Origin: JAHITU01 sp043800905
Lineage (GTDB): Bacteria > Patescibacteriota > Minisyncoccia > Phycocordibacterales > UBA12079
Length of the DNA: 40,727 nucleotides
Reading direction: 5' to 3'
Assembly (NCBI GenBank): GCA_043800905.1
Contig: JAZDMO010000016.1
Coordinates: forward strand, 1 to 40,727
Position numbers and translations under genes: made by a program. Below are positions 1 to 7,160 of the stretch, piece by piece. Each line of letters opens with the position of its first letter. Within the stretch, counting starts at the first letter, position 1. Under the pieces are notes generated by a model. The model made no database searches. It saw nothing but the letters and a program-made list of their open reading frames with translations, and was not told where the DNA came from.

Positions 1-75
1 AAAAATTTTTTTTTTTTACATTCCGCGTTTTTTTTTTTTTATTCCCCCCCCCCCCCGCGGGGGTCGCCGCAAAAA
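1..75. other. Homopolymer-rich window edge
   Basis: The first 75 bases contain long runs of T (two runs of 12 or more) and a run of about 14 C followed by a short GC-rich stretch. Nothing coding is visible. Such a mixture of long T and C runs is unlike the rest of the window and may be a contig-edge or low-quality assembly artefact, or a phase-variable-like tract. I cannot decide between these from sequence alone. Confidence 0.5.
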
Positions 76-79
76 ACTA

Positions 80-127
80 AAACTTCACGTGGCAATCCAG
101 AGTAAAAAATCTAATCTTATAAAGATG
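80..127. repeat. Dispersed GGCAATCCAG repeat, partial copy
   Basis: Contains the words GTGGCAATCCAG and AAAAAATCTAATC followed by TTATAAAGATG. The same words recur near 3650, 6168, 36200 and 39300. This copy appears to be the right half only. Confidence 0.6.
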
Positions 128-293
128 CATTTTGCTTTGTAAAATCCACATGTCTTTTTTTATAACCTTCCAATTAGAAATAATTATTTTTTAAATTAAA
201 CAAAAAACCAGCTTTTAGGTAGTAGATGCTTATTTTTTTTACTATACACATTTTTTGTGGTAGCTTTTGGTTTTTCTTGTTAAAATATTAAAT

Positions 294-1049
294 GTGAAAA
301 GTGAAAGATATTTAAATATTTCAAGTGTTTTCTTGATGATGACAGTTGTTTTTCCTTTGGTTTCTTATGCTGCACCAGAAAATTTCTCAGAGTTAGTTGC
401 TTTAATTATTAGTGTTTTAACCGCGGTTTTACCTTTAATTGTTTCTTTGGCCCTTCTTTATTTTTTATGGGGACTTACTCTATATTTAAAAAATGCAGGA
501 GACAAACAAGAAGATGCTAGAATGATGATGTTCCATGGTATTATTGGTTTTTTTGTAATGTCTTCCGTCTGGGGTTTAGTAGGAATTTTGTCTGTTACTT
601 TTGGGACATCTCTTCAAAAACCTGCTGGAGTACCTGATCTTTATTTAAACGGTAGTGCTGTAAAAATTGAATTACAAAATAATACTAATACGGTAAAAGA
701 CAGTGTTGATTCAGTAAATATTAAAAATGATGTGAAAACAGAAACATCCCGCATTAAAGCTTGGATAAAAAGTTTTACCTCACTTTTTGGAGATGCTGTT
801 GAGGGAGAATATATTGATTCATGGAGAACAGATAAACCTACTGGTTCTACTGGTTTAGATACTAATGAATTTTTTGATAAAGATTCCAGCTCCTATTTTG
901 AAGGTAACGACTTAAGTAATCCTTATTATTATTCGGGTACTGGTTCAGATTCAGATTCAACTCAAAATAATCCATATTATGTTGAGGCAGCAAAAGAAAA
1001 AGCAGGGGGATCGTTTATCTTTTATCTTTTGCCGTGGAATTGGTTTTAA
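294..1049 (+). CDS. VirB2-like pilin-family membrane protein with long polar tail
   Basis: Resembles the short type IV secretion pilin-like proteins common in CPR genomes. A signal-peptide-like hydrophobic stretch (residues about 8-26, ending SYA) is followed by two membrane segments. The second segment carries the family signature VWGLVGIL, and a polar GDKQEDAR loop joins the two. Unlike its three neighbours (92-111 aa) it has an extra C-terminal tail of about 140 residues, rich in Ser, Asp, Asn and Tyr, ending in a short hydrophobic FYLLPWNWF. I prefer the GTG start at 294, which gives MKSERYLNIS-like signal peptide positioning; a TTG at 267 in the same frame would add nine residues. First of four paralogous genes in a row. 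The tail may be an exposed or regulatory region; its function is unknown. Confidence 0.7.
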   Translation: MKSERYLNISSVFLMMTVVFPLVSYAAPENFSELVALIISVLTAVLPLIVSLALLYFLWGLTLYLKNAGDKQEDARMMMFHGIIGFFVMSSVWGLVGILSVTFGTSLQKPAGVPDLYLNGSAVKIELQNNTNTVKDSVDSVNIKNDVKTETSRIKAWIKSFTSLFGDAVEGEYIDSWRTDKPTGSTGLDTNEFFDKDSSSYFEGNDLSNPYYYSGTGSDSDSTQNNPYYVEAAKEKAGGSFIFYLLPWNWF

Positions 1050-1151
1050 TTATTAATAATTATAATTTGAGTAGATAAATAAAAATTATTTAAGTTAAAA
1101 AATTTTAAAAAACTTATAATTAAGATTGTGATACTCATAATAAAAAACATA

Positions 1152-1472
1152 ATGAAAAAAATTTTAAATAATACAAAGTATGCATTTATTTTAGGCTTAT
1201 CAGTTTTTCCTTTTTTAACAAAGGCGGCTGCTGCTGGTAGAGGGGTTATGAATTTAATCACTGATGCCAAGGCTCTTGTAAGCGCGTTGTTTCCTTTAGT
1301 AGCCTCTTGTGCCGTTTTATTTTTTATTTATGCTTTGACCATGTATATGTTGAAAGCAGGGGATGAACAAGCTGAGGCTAGACAACAAATGCTTTGGGGA
1401 GTAATTATTCTTTTTGTGATGATTTCTGTTTGGGGATTAGTAGCTATTTTGGATACAACTATTTTAGGTTAA
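1152..1472 (+). CDS. VirB2-like pilin-family protein (106 aa)
   Basis: Small two-membrane-segment protein with an N-terminal signal-like segment (MKKILNNTKY then a hydrophobic run ending TKAAAA). Its core contains FPLVASCAVLFFIYALTMYM, then a charged AGDEQAEARQQM loop, then LWGVIILFVMISVWGLVAIL. This two-helix hairpin with a polar loop is the architecture of VirB2/T4SS pilins as annotated in CPR bacteria. The ATG at 1152 is chosen because it starts the signal peptide; a GTG 24 bases upstream in the same frame only adds hydrophobic residues. It lies 102 bases after the previous paralogue and has no obvious Shine-Dalgarno site. Whether it builds a secretion pilus, a DNA-uptake device or something else cannot be read from the sequence. 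Confidence 0.75.
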   Translation: MKKILNNTKYAFILGLSVFPFLTKAAAAGRGVMNLITDAKALVSALFPLVASCAVLFFIYALTMYMLKAGDEQAEARQQMLWGVIILFVMISVWGLVAILDTTILG

Positions 1473-1572
1473 TTTCGTTGTCCACAGTTGCTAAATATCA
1501 ATAATTATCTTTTTGTATTAAGATTATTACTATAAATTATATTATTAATTAACTTTTTTAAAATTAAAATTT

Positions 1573-1908
1573 ATGAAAAAAATAATTTTGGGTTTTTCTT
1601 TAGCTTTGATGCCTATGGTATCCTTTGCGGCTATTGGAGGAATTGATGGAGTAATGAATAAACTTTCTGATTTAATGAGAATGGCGATGCCATTATTGTT
1701 AAGTGCAGCGGTTTTGTTTTTTGTGTATACATTAGTGAAATATATGTTTGCTGGAGCTGGACAAAGTAAGGACGATGCTAAAAGTCAAATGCTTTGGGGA
1801 GTAGTAATTTTGTTTGTGATGATTTCTGTTTGGGGTTTGGTAAATATTTTGGCTGACACCGCTGATTTAGATAACAATGTTCCTACTGTAAATTGGGAAG
1901 TACAATAA
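1573..1908 (+). CDS. VirB2-like pilin-family protein (111 aa)
   Basis: Paralogue of the preceding gene. Signal peptide MKKIILGFSLALMPMVSFAA with likely cleavage after FAA, then two hydrophobic helices separated by the polar loop GAGQSKDDAKSQ. The second helix, MLWGVVILFVMISVWGLVNIL, is almost identical to that of the upstream gene. A short acidic tail ends the protein. It is the third of four genes in the cluster and precedes the fourth by only seven bases, so these two are probably co-transcribed. The spacing and similarity indicate tandem duplication; the products may form a mixed filament or alternate subunits. Confidence 0.8.
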   Translation: MKKIILGFSLALMPMVSFAAIGGIDGVMNKLSDLMRMAMPLLLSAAVLFFVYTLVKYMFAGAGQSKDDAKSQMLWGVVILFVMISVWGLVNILADTADLDNNVPTVNWEVQ

Positions 1909-1915
1909 AAAATAA

Positions 1916-2194
1916 ATGGAAACTATTAAAGCTGTAATTGTTAAAATGAATCAGCAAATTATTGCTCCAATTATTTTATTGTTATTTGTTCTTTCTTTGG
2001 TTTATTTTTTTTGGGGAGTGGCAAAATATATAAAAAATTCAGCAAGTGATACTAGTCGGGCAGAAGGACAAGAACATATGTTATGGGGAATAGTCGGGAT
2101 TTTTATCATGGCCAGTGCTTGGGCAATAATTAAGATTATTGCGAATTCTATAGGAGCTCCTGAGCCAACGGTTCTTAATGGTTTGGGTTTATAG
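1916..2194 (+). CDS. VirB2-like pilin-family protein lacking a signal peptide (92 aa)
   Basis: Fourth paralogue. It keeps the two-helix core (IIAPIILLLFVLSLVYFFWG, then a polar SASDTSRAEGQEH loop, then MLWGIVGIFIMASAWAIIKII) but has no cleavable signal peptide; instead it starts METIKAVIVKMNQQ. The difference suggests a different insertion route or a role as an inner-membrane partner rather than a filament subunit. It starts seven bases after the previous gene and is followed 15 bases later by a strong intrinsic terminator that closes the cluster. Confidence 0.75.
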   Translation: METIKAVIVKMNQQIIAPIILLLFVLSLVYFFWGVAKYIKNSASDTSRAEGQEHMLWGIVGIFIMASAWAIIKIIANSIGAPEPTVLNGLGL

Positions 2195-2208
2195 TTAAAT
2201 TTTAAAAA

Positions 2209-2235
2209 ATAGGACGGCTTTGCCGTCCTATTTTT
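2209..2235 (+). terminator. Intrinsic terminator of the pilin cluster
   Basis: A stem AGGACGGC / GCCGTCCT with a three-base loop is followed by TATTTTTATT. It lies 15 bases after the stop codon of the last pilin gene. Confidence 0.85.
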
Positions 2236-2276
2236 ATTATAGAAACTAATTTCTTTCTTTTTCTCTGTTTATCATA

Positions 2277-2285
2277 TGATATAAT
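2277..2285 (+). promoter_or_regulatory. Extended -10 box (TGATATAAT) for the glycerate kinase gene
   Basis: The nonamer TGATATAAT ends nine bases before the ATG at 2294, so the transcript would begin almost at the start codon (near-leaderless). No good -35 hexamer is visible. The identical nonamer occurs upstream of the genes at 21002 and 39932. Confidence 0.55.
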
Positions 2286-2293
2286 ATCTTTTA

Positions 2294-3589
2294 ATGAATT
2301 CAATAATTAAAAATAAAAAAGAATTAGAAACTTCTGATTTAAGAAAACACGCTTTAGAAATTTTAGAAGCGGGTTATCATTCTGTTCTTACAGAAACCAT
2401 TTTGGAAGATAATTTTTTTCTAAAAGAAAATATTTTAAAAATTAAAAATAAAAAGTACGATTTAAAAGAATACGAGAAAATTTATATTATTGCTGTAGGA
2501 AAATGTGCTAATGCTTCAGCTAAAAAAGTTGAAGAAATTTTAGGAAACAAAATTGAAGATGGAATTGTTTTGGATGTTGAAGTTGCTAAGTTTAAAAAGT
2601 TAAAATCACTAAAGGGAACTCACCCCTTTCCTTCAGAAGATAATATTTCTGCTACTAAAGAAATTATCGATATTTTAGAAAAGGCTAAAAAGAAAGATTT
2701 AGTTTTATCTTTTATTTCTGGTGGTGGTTCAGCTTTATTATGTGCTCCTAGTTTAGGAGTGGATTGTGAAATGTTGAAAGGTATTAGTTCTGAATTAATG
2801 AATCGAGGAGCGAGCATTAACGAATTAAATATTGTGCGTAAACATCTTTCTCAAATTAAGGGGGGATATTTTGCCAAACATGTATCTCCAGCAAAATTGG
2901 TTTCAGTTATTTTTTCTGATGTTCCGGGGGATGATATTTCTTCGGTAGCTTCAGGACCAACAGTTTTGGACATTACCACTAAGGAAGATGCTCGGATGAT
3001 ATTGGAAGCTTATTCTTTTGGAGAGTACACGGGAACTCTAGGTGGAGCTATTTCTTTTTTGTCTGAAACTCCAAAAGAAATAGAAACTTTCAAATTTGTG
3101 GATAATATTTTAATGCTTACAAATGTAGTCGCTTTGGAAGAGATGGAAAAAAAGGCTGAAGAATTGGGTTATAAAGCTATTATTGAATCTTCAGAATTAC
3201 AAGGAGAAGTTAACGAAATTGTAGAAAAAATTATGGAAGAACCGCGCGATTCTAAAACCTGTGTGATTTACGGAGGAGAAACTACTGTGAAAATTAAAGG
3301 AGGAGGAAAAGGGGGGAGGAATCAAGAATTTGCTTTGTCGACCTTAAGGTTTTTAGAAAAAGATGTGTTGGTTGTTGCCGTAGCTTCTGATGGCTGGGAT
3401 AATAGTGATGTGGCCGGAGCTTTGGTAGACGAAGAAATTTTAAAAAGTGTAAAAGAAAAGAAGTTAGAAGTTATTGAATTTTTAAAAGAAAATAATTCCT
3501 ATGAATTTTTTGAAAAAGTCGGGGGTCATATTAAAACTGGTCGAACAGGTGTGAATGTGGCGGATTTTTATTTAATTATTAAAAAATAG
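2294..3589 (+). CDS. Glycerate 2-kinase, MOFRL/type-2 family
   Basis: Phosphorylates D-glycerate with ATP, normally to 2-phosphoglycerate, which feeds enolase. The 431-residue length fits the type-2 glycerate kinase family (GckA/TtuD). Visible family motifs are VGKCANASA (about 68-76), SGGGSALLCAP (142-152), NIVRKHLSQIKGG (179-191), SDVPGDDISSVASGPT (208-223) and the C-terminal MOFRL part with YGGETTVKIKGGGKGG followed by RNQEFAL, then ASDGWD near residue 370 and NVADF at the end. Downstream lie PEP synthase and enolase, so the three enzymes could connect glycerate, 2-phosphoglycerate, PEP and pyruvate. No Shine-Dalgarno site; the -10 box abuts the start. Confidence 0.9.
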   Translation: MNSIIKNKKELETSDLRKHALEILEAGYHSVLTETILEDNFFLKENILKIKNKKYDLKEYEKIYIIAVGKCANASAKKVEEILGNKIEDGIVLDVEVAKFKKLKSLKGTHPFPSEDNISATKEIIDILEKAKKKDLVLSFISGGGSALLCAPSLGVDCEMLKGISSELMNRGASINELNIVRKHLSQIKGGYFAKHVSPAKLVSVIFSDVPGDDISSVASGPTVLDITTKEDARMILEAYSFGEYTGTLGGAISFLSETPKEIETFKFVDNILMLTNVVALEEMEKKAEELGYKAIIESSELQGEVNEIVEKIMEEPRDSKTCVIYGGETTVKIKGGGKGGRNQEFALSTLRFLEKDVLVVAVASDGWDNSDVAGALVDEEILKSVKEKKLEVIEFLKENNSYEFFEKVGGHIKTGRTGVNVADFYLIIKK

Positions 3590-3595
3590 TCTCTG

Positions 3596-3660
3596 TTGTT
3601 GTGCGCTGAGCATTTTGAACTTTAATTCAAAGTTCAAAATGCTCAGCGTGGCAATCCAGA
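3596..3660. repeat. Dispersed palindrome with perfect 19-bp stem, copy upstream of ppsA
   Basis: A perfect inverted repeat occupies 3605-3647 (stem starting GCTGAGCATTTTGAACTTT, loop AATTC), followed by GTGGCAATCCAGAAAAT. It is almost identical to the copy at 6112-6180. The stem overlaps an apparent upstream extension of the next reading frame, which is therefore not counted as protein. Confidence 0.9.
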
Positions 3661-3683
3661 AAATTAAAATTATAAAAAATATT

Positions 3684-6086
3684 ATGCAAAAGAAAGAAAA
3701 AAATGTTTTGTTTTTCAGTGAGTTGAGAAAAGAAGATGTTGGGATTGTGGGTGGAAAAAATTCTTCTTTAGGAGAAATGTACAGTAATCTAACTAAGAAA
3801 GGAGTAAGAATTCCAAATGGTTTTGCAACCACTGCTCACGCCTATCATGTTTTTATGAAAGATTCTGGGTTAAAAATAAAATTGCAAGAAATTTTTAAAG
3901 ATTTAGATACGCATAATATTCGAAATTTAATGGAGAGGGGGAAAAAGGCCCGCCAAATAATCGTAGAAGCTGATTTTTCCGAAGAATTAAAAAGAGATAT
4001 TCTTGAAGCCTATAAACAATTATCTGAAAGTGATGGGGTAAAAAATATGAGCGTTGCTGTACGTTCTTCTGCTACTGCAGAAGATTTACCAGATGCCTCT
4101 TTTGCTGGACAACAGGAGACATTTTTAAATATTGAAGGGGACGAAGATTTATTGATTGCTGTTAAGAAATGTGTCGCTTCTTTATTTACCGACAGGGCTA
4201 TTTCTTATCGTCAGGATAAAGGTTTTGATCATTTTTCTATTGCCTTGTCTGTAGGAGTACAAAAAATGGTAAGAGCTGACAAAGGAAGCTCTGGAGTAAT
4301 GTTTTCTGTGGATACAGAATCGGGTTTTGAAAATGTAGTTTTAATTAATTCACTTTACGGTTTGGGAGAAAATGCTGTACAAGGAACAGTTAACCCTGAC
4401 GAATTTTATGTTTTTAAACCAACCCGAACGATTCTTTCTAAATCCATCGGAGAAAAGAAAATGAAAATGGTTTATGATGCCAATAAAAAAGCAAAAAGAC
4501 CGGTTAAAAATATTCCTGTGGATAAAAAAGATCAGCAAAAATATTCAATCTCTGATGAACAGGTTTTGGAATTGGCTGATTGGGCAATGATTATTGAAAA
4601 ACATTATAAAAGAGGAATGGATATGGAATGGGCTTTAGATGGAATTGATGGAAAATTGTATATGGTGCAAGCTCGTCCAGAAACTGTGCAAAGTCAAAAG
4701 GATTTGACTGTGGTGGAAGAATATAAATTAAAAAATAAATCAAAAATTTTAGTGGAGGGACAAAGTGTGGGTTGGAAAATTGGAAAAGGAATAGTTAATC
4801 GAATTATGGATGTTAAAGATATTTTGAAATTTAAAAAAGGAGAAGTTCTAGTGACTACCATGACCAATCCTGATTGGGAGCCAATTATGAAAATTGCTTC
4901 AGCTATTGTGACTGATAAAGGAGGGAGAACTTGTCATGCCGCTATTGTTTCTAGAGAGCTAGGAATTCCTTGTATCGTGGGGTGTAATGATGCGACTAAA
5001 AAATTAAAGAGCAATCAAAAAGTAACTATTTCTTGTGCTGAGGGAGAAAAGGGTTATGTTTATGAAGGAGAATTAGATTTTGAAATTAAAAAGACTTCTA
5101 TTAAAAATTTACCAAAACCAAAAACCAAAGTAATGATGCATATTGGTGATCCTTCTTTGGCTTTTCCGTCTTCTTTTATTCCGAATGAAGGAGTGGGTTT
5201 GGCTCGTTTAGAATTTATCATTAACAATTCTATTAAAATTCATCCTTTAGCTTTGGTGAATTATACGAAACAAGATGCTAAGACTAAAAAAATAATTGAT
5301 AAGATTACGATTGGTTATCAAGATAAAAAAGAATTTTTTGTGGAAAAATTAGCTTCAGGAGTGGGAACTATCGCAGCCGCTTTTTATCCAAAAGATGTCA
5401 TTGTGCGTTTATCAGATTTCAAAACCAATGAATATGCCAATTTGATTGGGGGAAGACAATATGAACCAGTGGAAGCTAACCCAATGATGGGGTGGCGTGG
5501 AGCGAGCCGTTTTTATTCTGAAGCTTTTTTACCTGCCTTTGAAATGGAATGTCAGGCTTTGAAGAAAGTGCGTGATAATATGGGACTAATTAATTTAAAA
5601 ATTATGATTCCAATTTGTCGAACTGTTGAAGAAGGGAAAAAGGTTTTGGCAGTGATGGAAAAAAATGGTTTGAAGAGAGGAGAGAACGGATTGGAAGTTT
5701 ATGTCATGGCAGAGGTGCCTTCTAATATAATCTTGGCAGAAAAATTTGCAGAAATCTTTGATGGTTTTTCAATTGGTTCAAATGACCTAACCCAATTTAC
5801 TTTAGCTATTGATAGAGATTCTTCAGGTTCTTTTGACGTGGAGGGAGTTTCAAATGAAAATAACGAAGCAGTGAAAATTTTGTTGGCTGACTTAATTAAG
5901 AAAGCTAAGAAATCAAAGACTAAGGTTGGAATTTGTGGTCAAGCTCCGAGTGATTATCCCGAAATGGTAGAATTTTTAGTAGAGCAGGGAATTGATAGTA
6001 TTACTTTAACTCCTGATACAGTTATTAAAACGACGGAAGTGATTGCAAAAACAGAAGAGAAAATAAGGACTAAACGAGGAAAATAA
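3684..6086 (+). CDS. ppsA: Phosphoenolpyruvate synthase (pyruvate, water dikinase)
   Basis: Interconverts pyruvate + ATP + water and PEP + AMP + phosphate. At 800 residues it matches the family's usual 790-800. Domains in order: an N-terminal ATP-grasp-like domain (about 1-340; VGGKNSSLGEMY at the start, SVAVRSSATAEDLPDASFAG near 130-150), the mobile phosphohistidine domain (about 370-450) with GGRTCHAAIVSRELGIPC holding the catalytic His near residue 417, and a C-terminal PEP/pyruvate barrel (about 470-800) with SIGSNDLTQFTLAIDRD and GICGQAPSDYPE. I start it at the ATG at 3684; an in-frame TTG at 3615 would only translate the palindromic repeat. No Shine-Dalgarno site. In a fermentative CPR cell it may run towards pyruvate and ATP; this is inference. 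Confidence 0.97.
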   Translation: MQKKEKNVLFFSELRKEDVGIVGGKNSSLGEMYSNLTKKGVRIPNGFATTAHAYHVFMKDSGLKIKLQEIFKDLDTHNIRNLMERGKKARQIIVEADFSEELKRDILEAYKQLSESDGVKNMSVAVRSSATAEDLPDASFAGQQETFLNIEGDEDLLIAVKKCVASLFTDRAISYRQDKGFDHFSIALSVGVQKMVRADKGSSGVMFSVDTESGFENVVLINSLYGLGENAVQGTVNPDEFYVFKPTRTILSKSIGEKKMKMVYDANKKAKRPVKNIPVDKKDQQKYSISDEQVLELADWAMIIEKHYKRGMDMEWALDGIDGKLYMVQARPETVQSQKDLTVVEEYKLKNKSKILVEGQSVGWKIGKGIVNRIMDVKDILKFKKGEVLVTTMTNPDWEPIMKIASAIVTDKGGRTCHAAIVSRELGIPCIVGCNDATKKLKSNQKVTISCAEGEKGYVYEGELDFEIKKTSIKNLPKPKTKVMMHIGDPSLAFPSSFIPNEGVGLARLEFIINNSIKIHPLALVNYTKQDAKTKKIIDKITIGYQDKKEFFVEKLASGVGTIAAAFYPKDVIVRLSDFKTNEYANLIGGRQYEPVEANPMMGWRGASRFYSEAFLPAFEMECQALKKVRDNMGLINLKIMIPICRTVEEGKKVLAVMEKNGLKRGENGLEVYVMAEVPSNIILAEKFAEIFDGFSIGSNDLTQFTLAIDRDSSGSFDVEGVSNENNEAVKILLADLIKKAKKSKTKVGICGQAPSDYPEMVEFLVEQGIDSITLTPDTVIKTTEVIAKTEEKIRTKRGK

Positions 6087-6111
6087 TGTTAAATAGACGT
6101 GGAATAAAAAT

Positions 6112-6180
6112 TGTCATTGTGAGCTGAGTATTTTGAACTTTAATTCAAAGTTCAAAATACTCAGTGTGGCAATCCAGAAA
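6112..6180. repeat. Dispersed palindrome, copy upstream of the hypothetical/MazF module
   Basis: A 19-bp inverted repeat at 6123-6165 matches the copy at 3605-3647 except for a paired C-G to T-A change in the stem and a terminal G-C to G-T change. It is preceded by TTGTCATTGTGA and followed by GTGTGGCAATCCAGAAAAT, the two ends of the dispersed CATTGC...GGCAATC family. Confidence 0.9.
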
Positions 6181-6183
6181 ATA

Positions 6184-6642
6184 ATGAATTTAGAGAAAAT
6201 TAAAGAAATAGAAAAAATAATTTCTAGATATGAAAAAGTTGGTGAAATAGAGTTTACTTCTGGAAACTATAACGAAAGTAGTTTATTGATTGAAAAGAAA
6301 ATTCCAACAATAACTACTGAGTTTTGTGAAATTGGAAGTTATGGAGATACAGTTTATTTTACTTTTGTGATTTATTCAGATTCCTATCATTCAGAACTTA
6401 TTGATATATTGAAAGAGTTTTCTAATTTTGAAATTTATGGATTTAAAAGTTTTTTGGATAATTATGATTTAAAAAATTTAGAGAATGAGGTTAAAAAGGA
6501 AAAATATTTTCAAATTAATTTTAATTACTCAATCAGTCAAGATGATAAATTTTTATCTGATCAATATCAGAAAATTAAGGGTATTTTAAAAAATAAAGTT
6601 GAAATAGTTAACCAATTAGAAATAGATTTAACAAAAGGTTAA
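6184..6642 (+). CDS. Hypothetical protein paired with a MazF-like toxin gene; possible antitoxin
   Basis: A 152-residue soluble protein that I do not recognise. It has an N-terminal helix (MNLEKIKEIEKIISRYEK), a central part of alternating strands, and a charged C-terminus with a predicted helix (about residues 125-140); no signal peptide, no membrane segment and no Cys pattern. The ATG at 6184 is used because the in-frame sequence upstream is the palindromic repeat. The stop codon is one base before the ATG of the PemK/MazF-like gene, so the two are surely co-transcribed and probably translationally coupled. Position before a toxin gene suggests an antitoxin, but it lacks the AbrB- or RHH-like N-terminus of known MazE/PemI proteins, so this role is a guess. 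Confidence 0.75.
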   Translation: MNLEKIKEIEKIISRYEKVGEIEFTSGNYNESSLLIEKKIPTITTEFCEIGSYGDTVYFTFVIYSDSYHSELIDILKEFSNFEIYGFKSFLDNYDLKNLENEVKKEKYFQINFNYSISQDDKFLSDQYQKIKGILKNKVEIVNQLEIDLTKG

Positions 6643-6643
6643 A

Positions 6644-7051
6644 ATGAAATATAAAAGAGATTTTAATAAATGGAATATAGAAAAACAAAGAATTGATACA
6701 AGTTCCAAAAATAAAAAGATTTGGTTCGCTGAAAAAGATATTTGGTGGTCTACTTTGGGGGTAAATATCGGCGTTGAGATTGATGGAAAAAATGAAAAAT
6801 TTGGGAGACCTGTTTTAATTATAAAGGTGTTTAATCGTGAAGGTCTGTATATATTACCAATAACTTCCAAAGATAAGTTAAATAAATTTTATTATTTGCT
6901 TTATGATTTTAAAGAAAAAGAAAGTAGTTTTAATTCTGTTGTGTTAACTCAATTAAAATTTATTAGTAGTAAAAGGTTGTTAAGAAAAATAGGAAAGATT
7001 TCGGAAAAAGATTTTTTAAAAATTAAAGAGAAATTAAAAGAGTTTATTTAA
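6644..7051 (+). CDS. PemK/MazF-like toxin (putative mRNA interferase)
   Basis: A 135-residue protein with the MazF/PemK fold signature in the first half: EKDIWWSTLGVNIGVEIDG, then KFGRPVLIIKVF, then YILPITSK and a middle VVLTQLKFISSKRL. In the family, the DIWW...GRPVLI and T-S/Q-K positions form the RNA-cleaving surface. A long N-terminal extension (about 30 residues, basic) precedes the fold. It lies one base after its partner gene and 109 bases before enolase, inserted into a central-carbon gene cluster. Family assignment is fairly firm; RNase activity and target sequence are unknown. Confidence 0.8.
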   Translation: MKYKRDFNKWNIEKQRIDTSSKNKKIWFAEKDIWWSTLGVNIGVEIDGKNEKFGRPVLIIKVFNREGLYILPITSKDKLNKFYYLLYDFKEKESSFNSVVLTQLKFISSKRLLRKIGKISEKDFLKIKEKLKEFI

Positions 7052-7057
7052 AAACAA

Positions 7058-7084
7058 AAGCCCCTCAGAGAGGTGCTTTTGTAA
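7058..7084 (+). terminator. Stem-loop after the toxin gene (weak terminator)
   Basis: A 12-bp stem with one mismatch (CAAAAGCCCCTC / GAGGTGCTTTTG, loop AGA) follows the stop codon by a few bases. There is no U-run after it, so it may be an mRNA-stabilising hairpin rather than a terminator. Confidence 0.4.
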
Positions 7085-7160
7085 ACGGTCTTTCTCCTCG
7101 CGAAGAAAGTCTCGGAGGCCGAAGCCACTAATACTTATATTATTATTTAAAAATACATCA

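Noticed and set aside
3615..3683. An apparent N-terminal extension of PEP synthase
   Set aside because: It reads through the dispersed palindrome and begins at TTG; the protein proper starts at the ATG at 3684. The same false extension appears before the gene at 6184.
6133..6183. Similar N-terminal residues (MNFNSKFK) before two unrelated genes suggesting a shared targeting signal
   Set aside because: The shared residues are the translation of the palindromic repeat, not a common protein domain.
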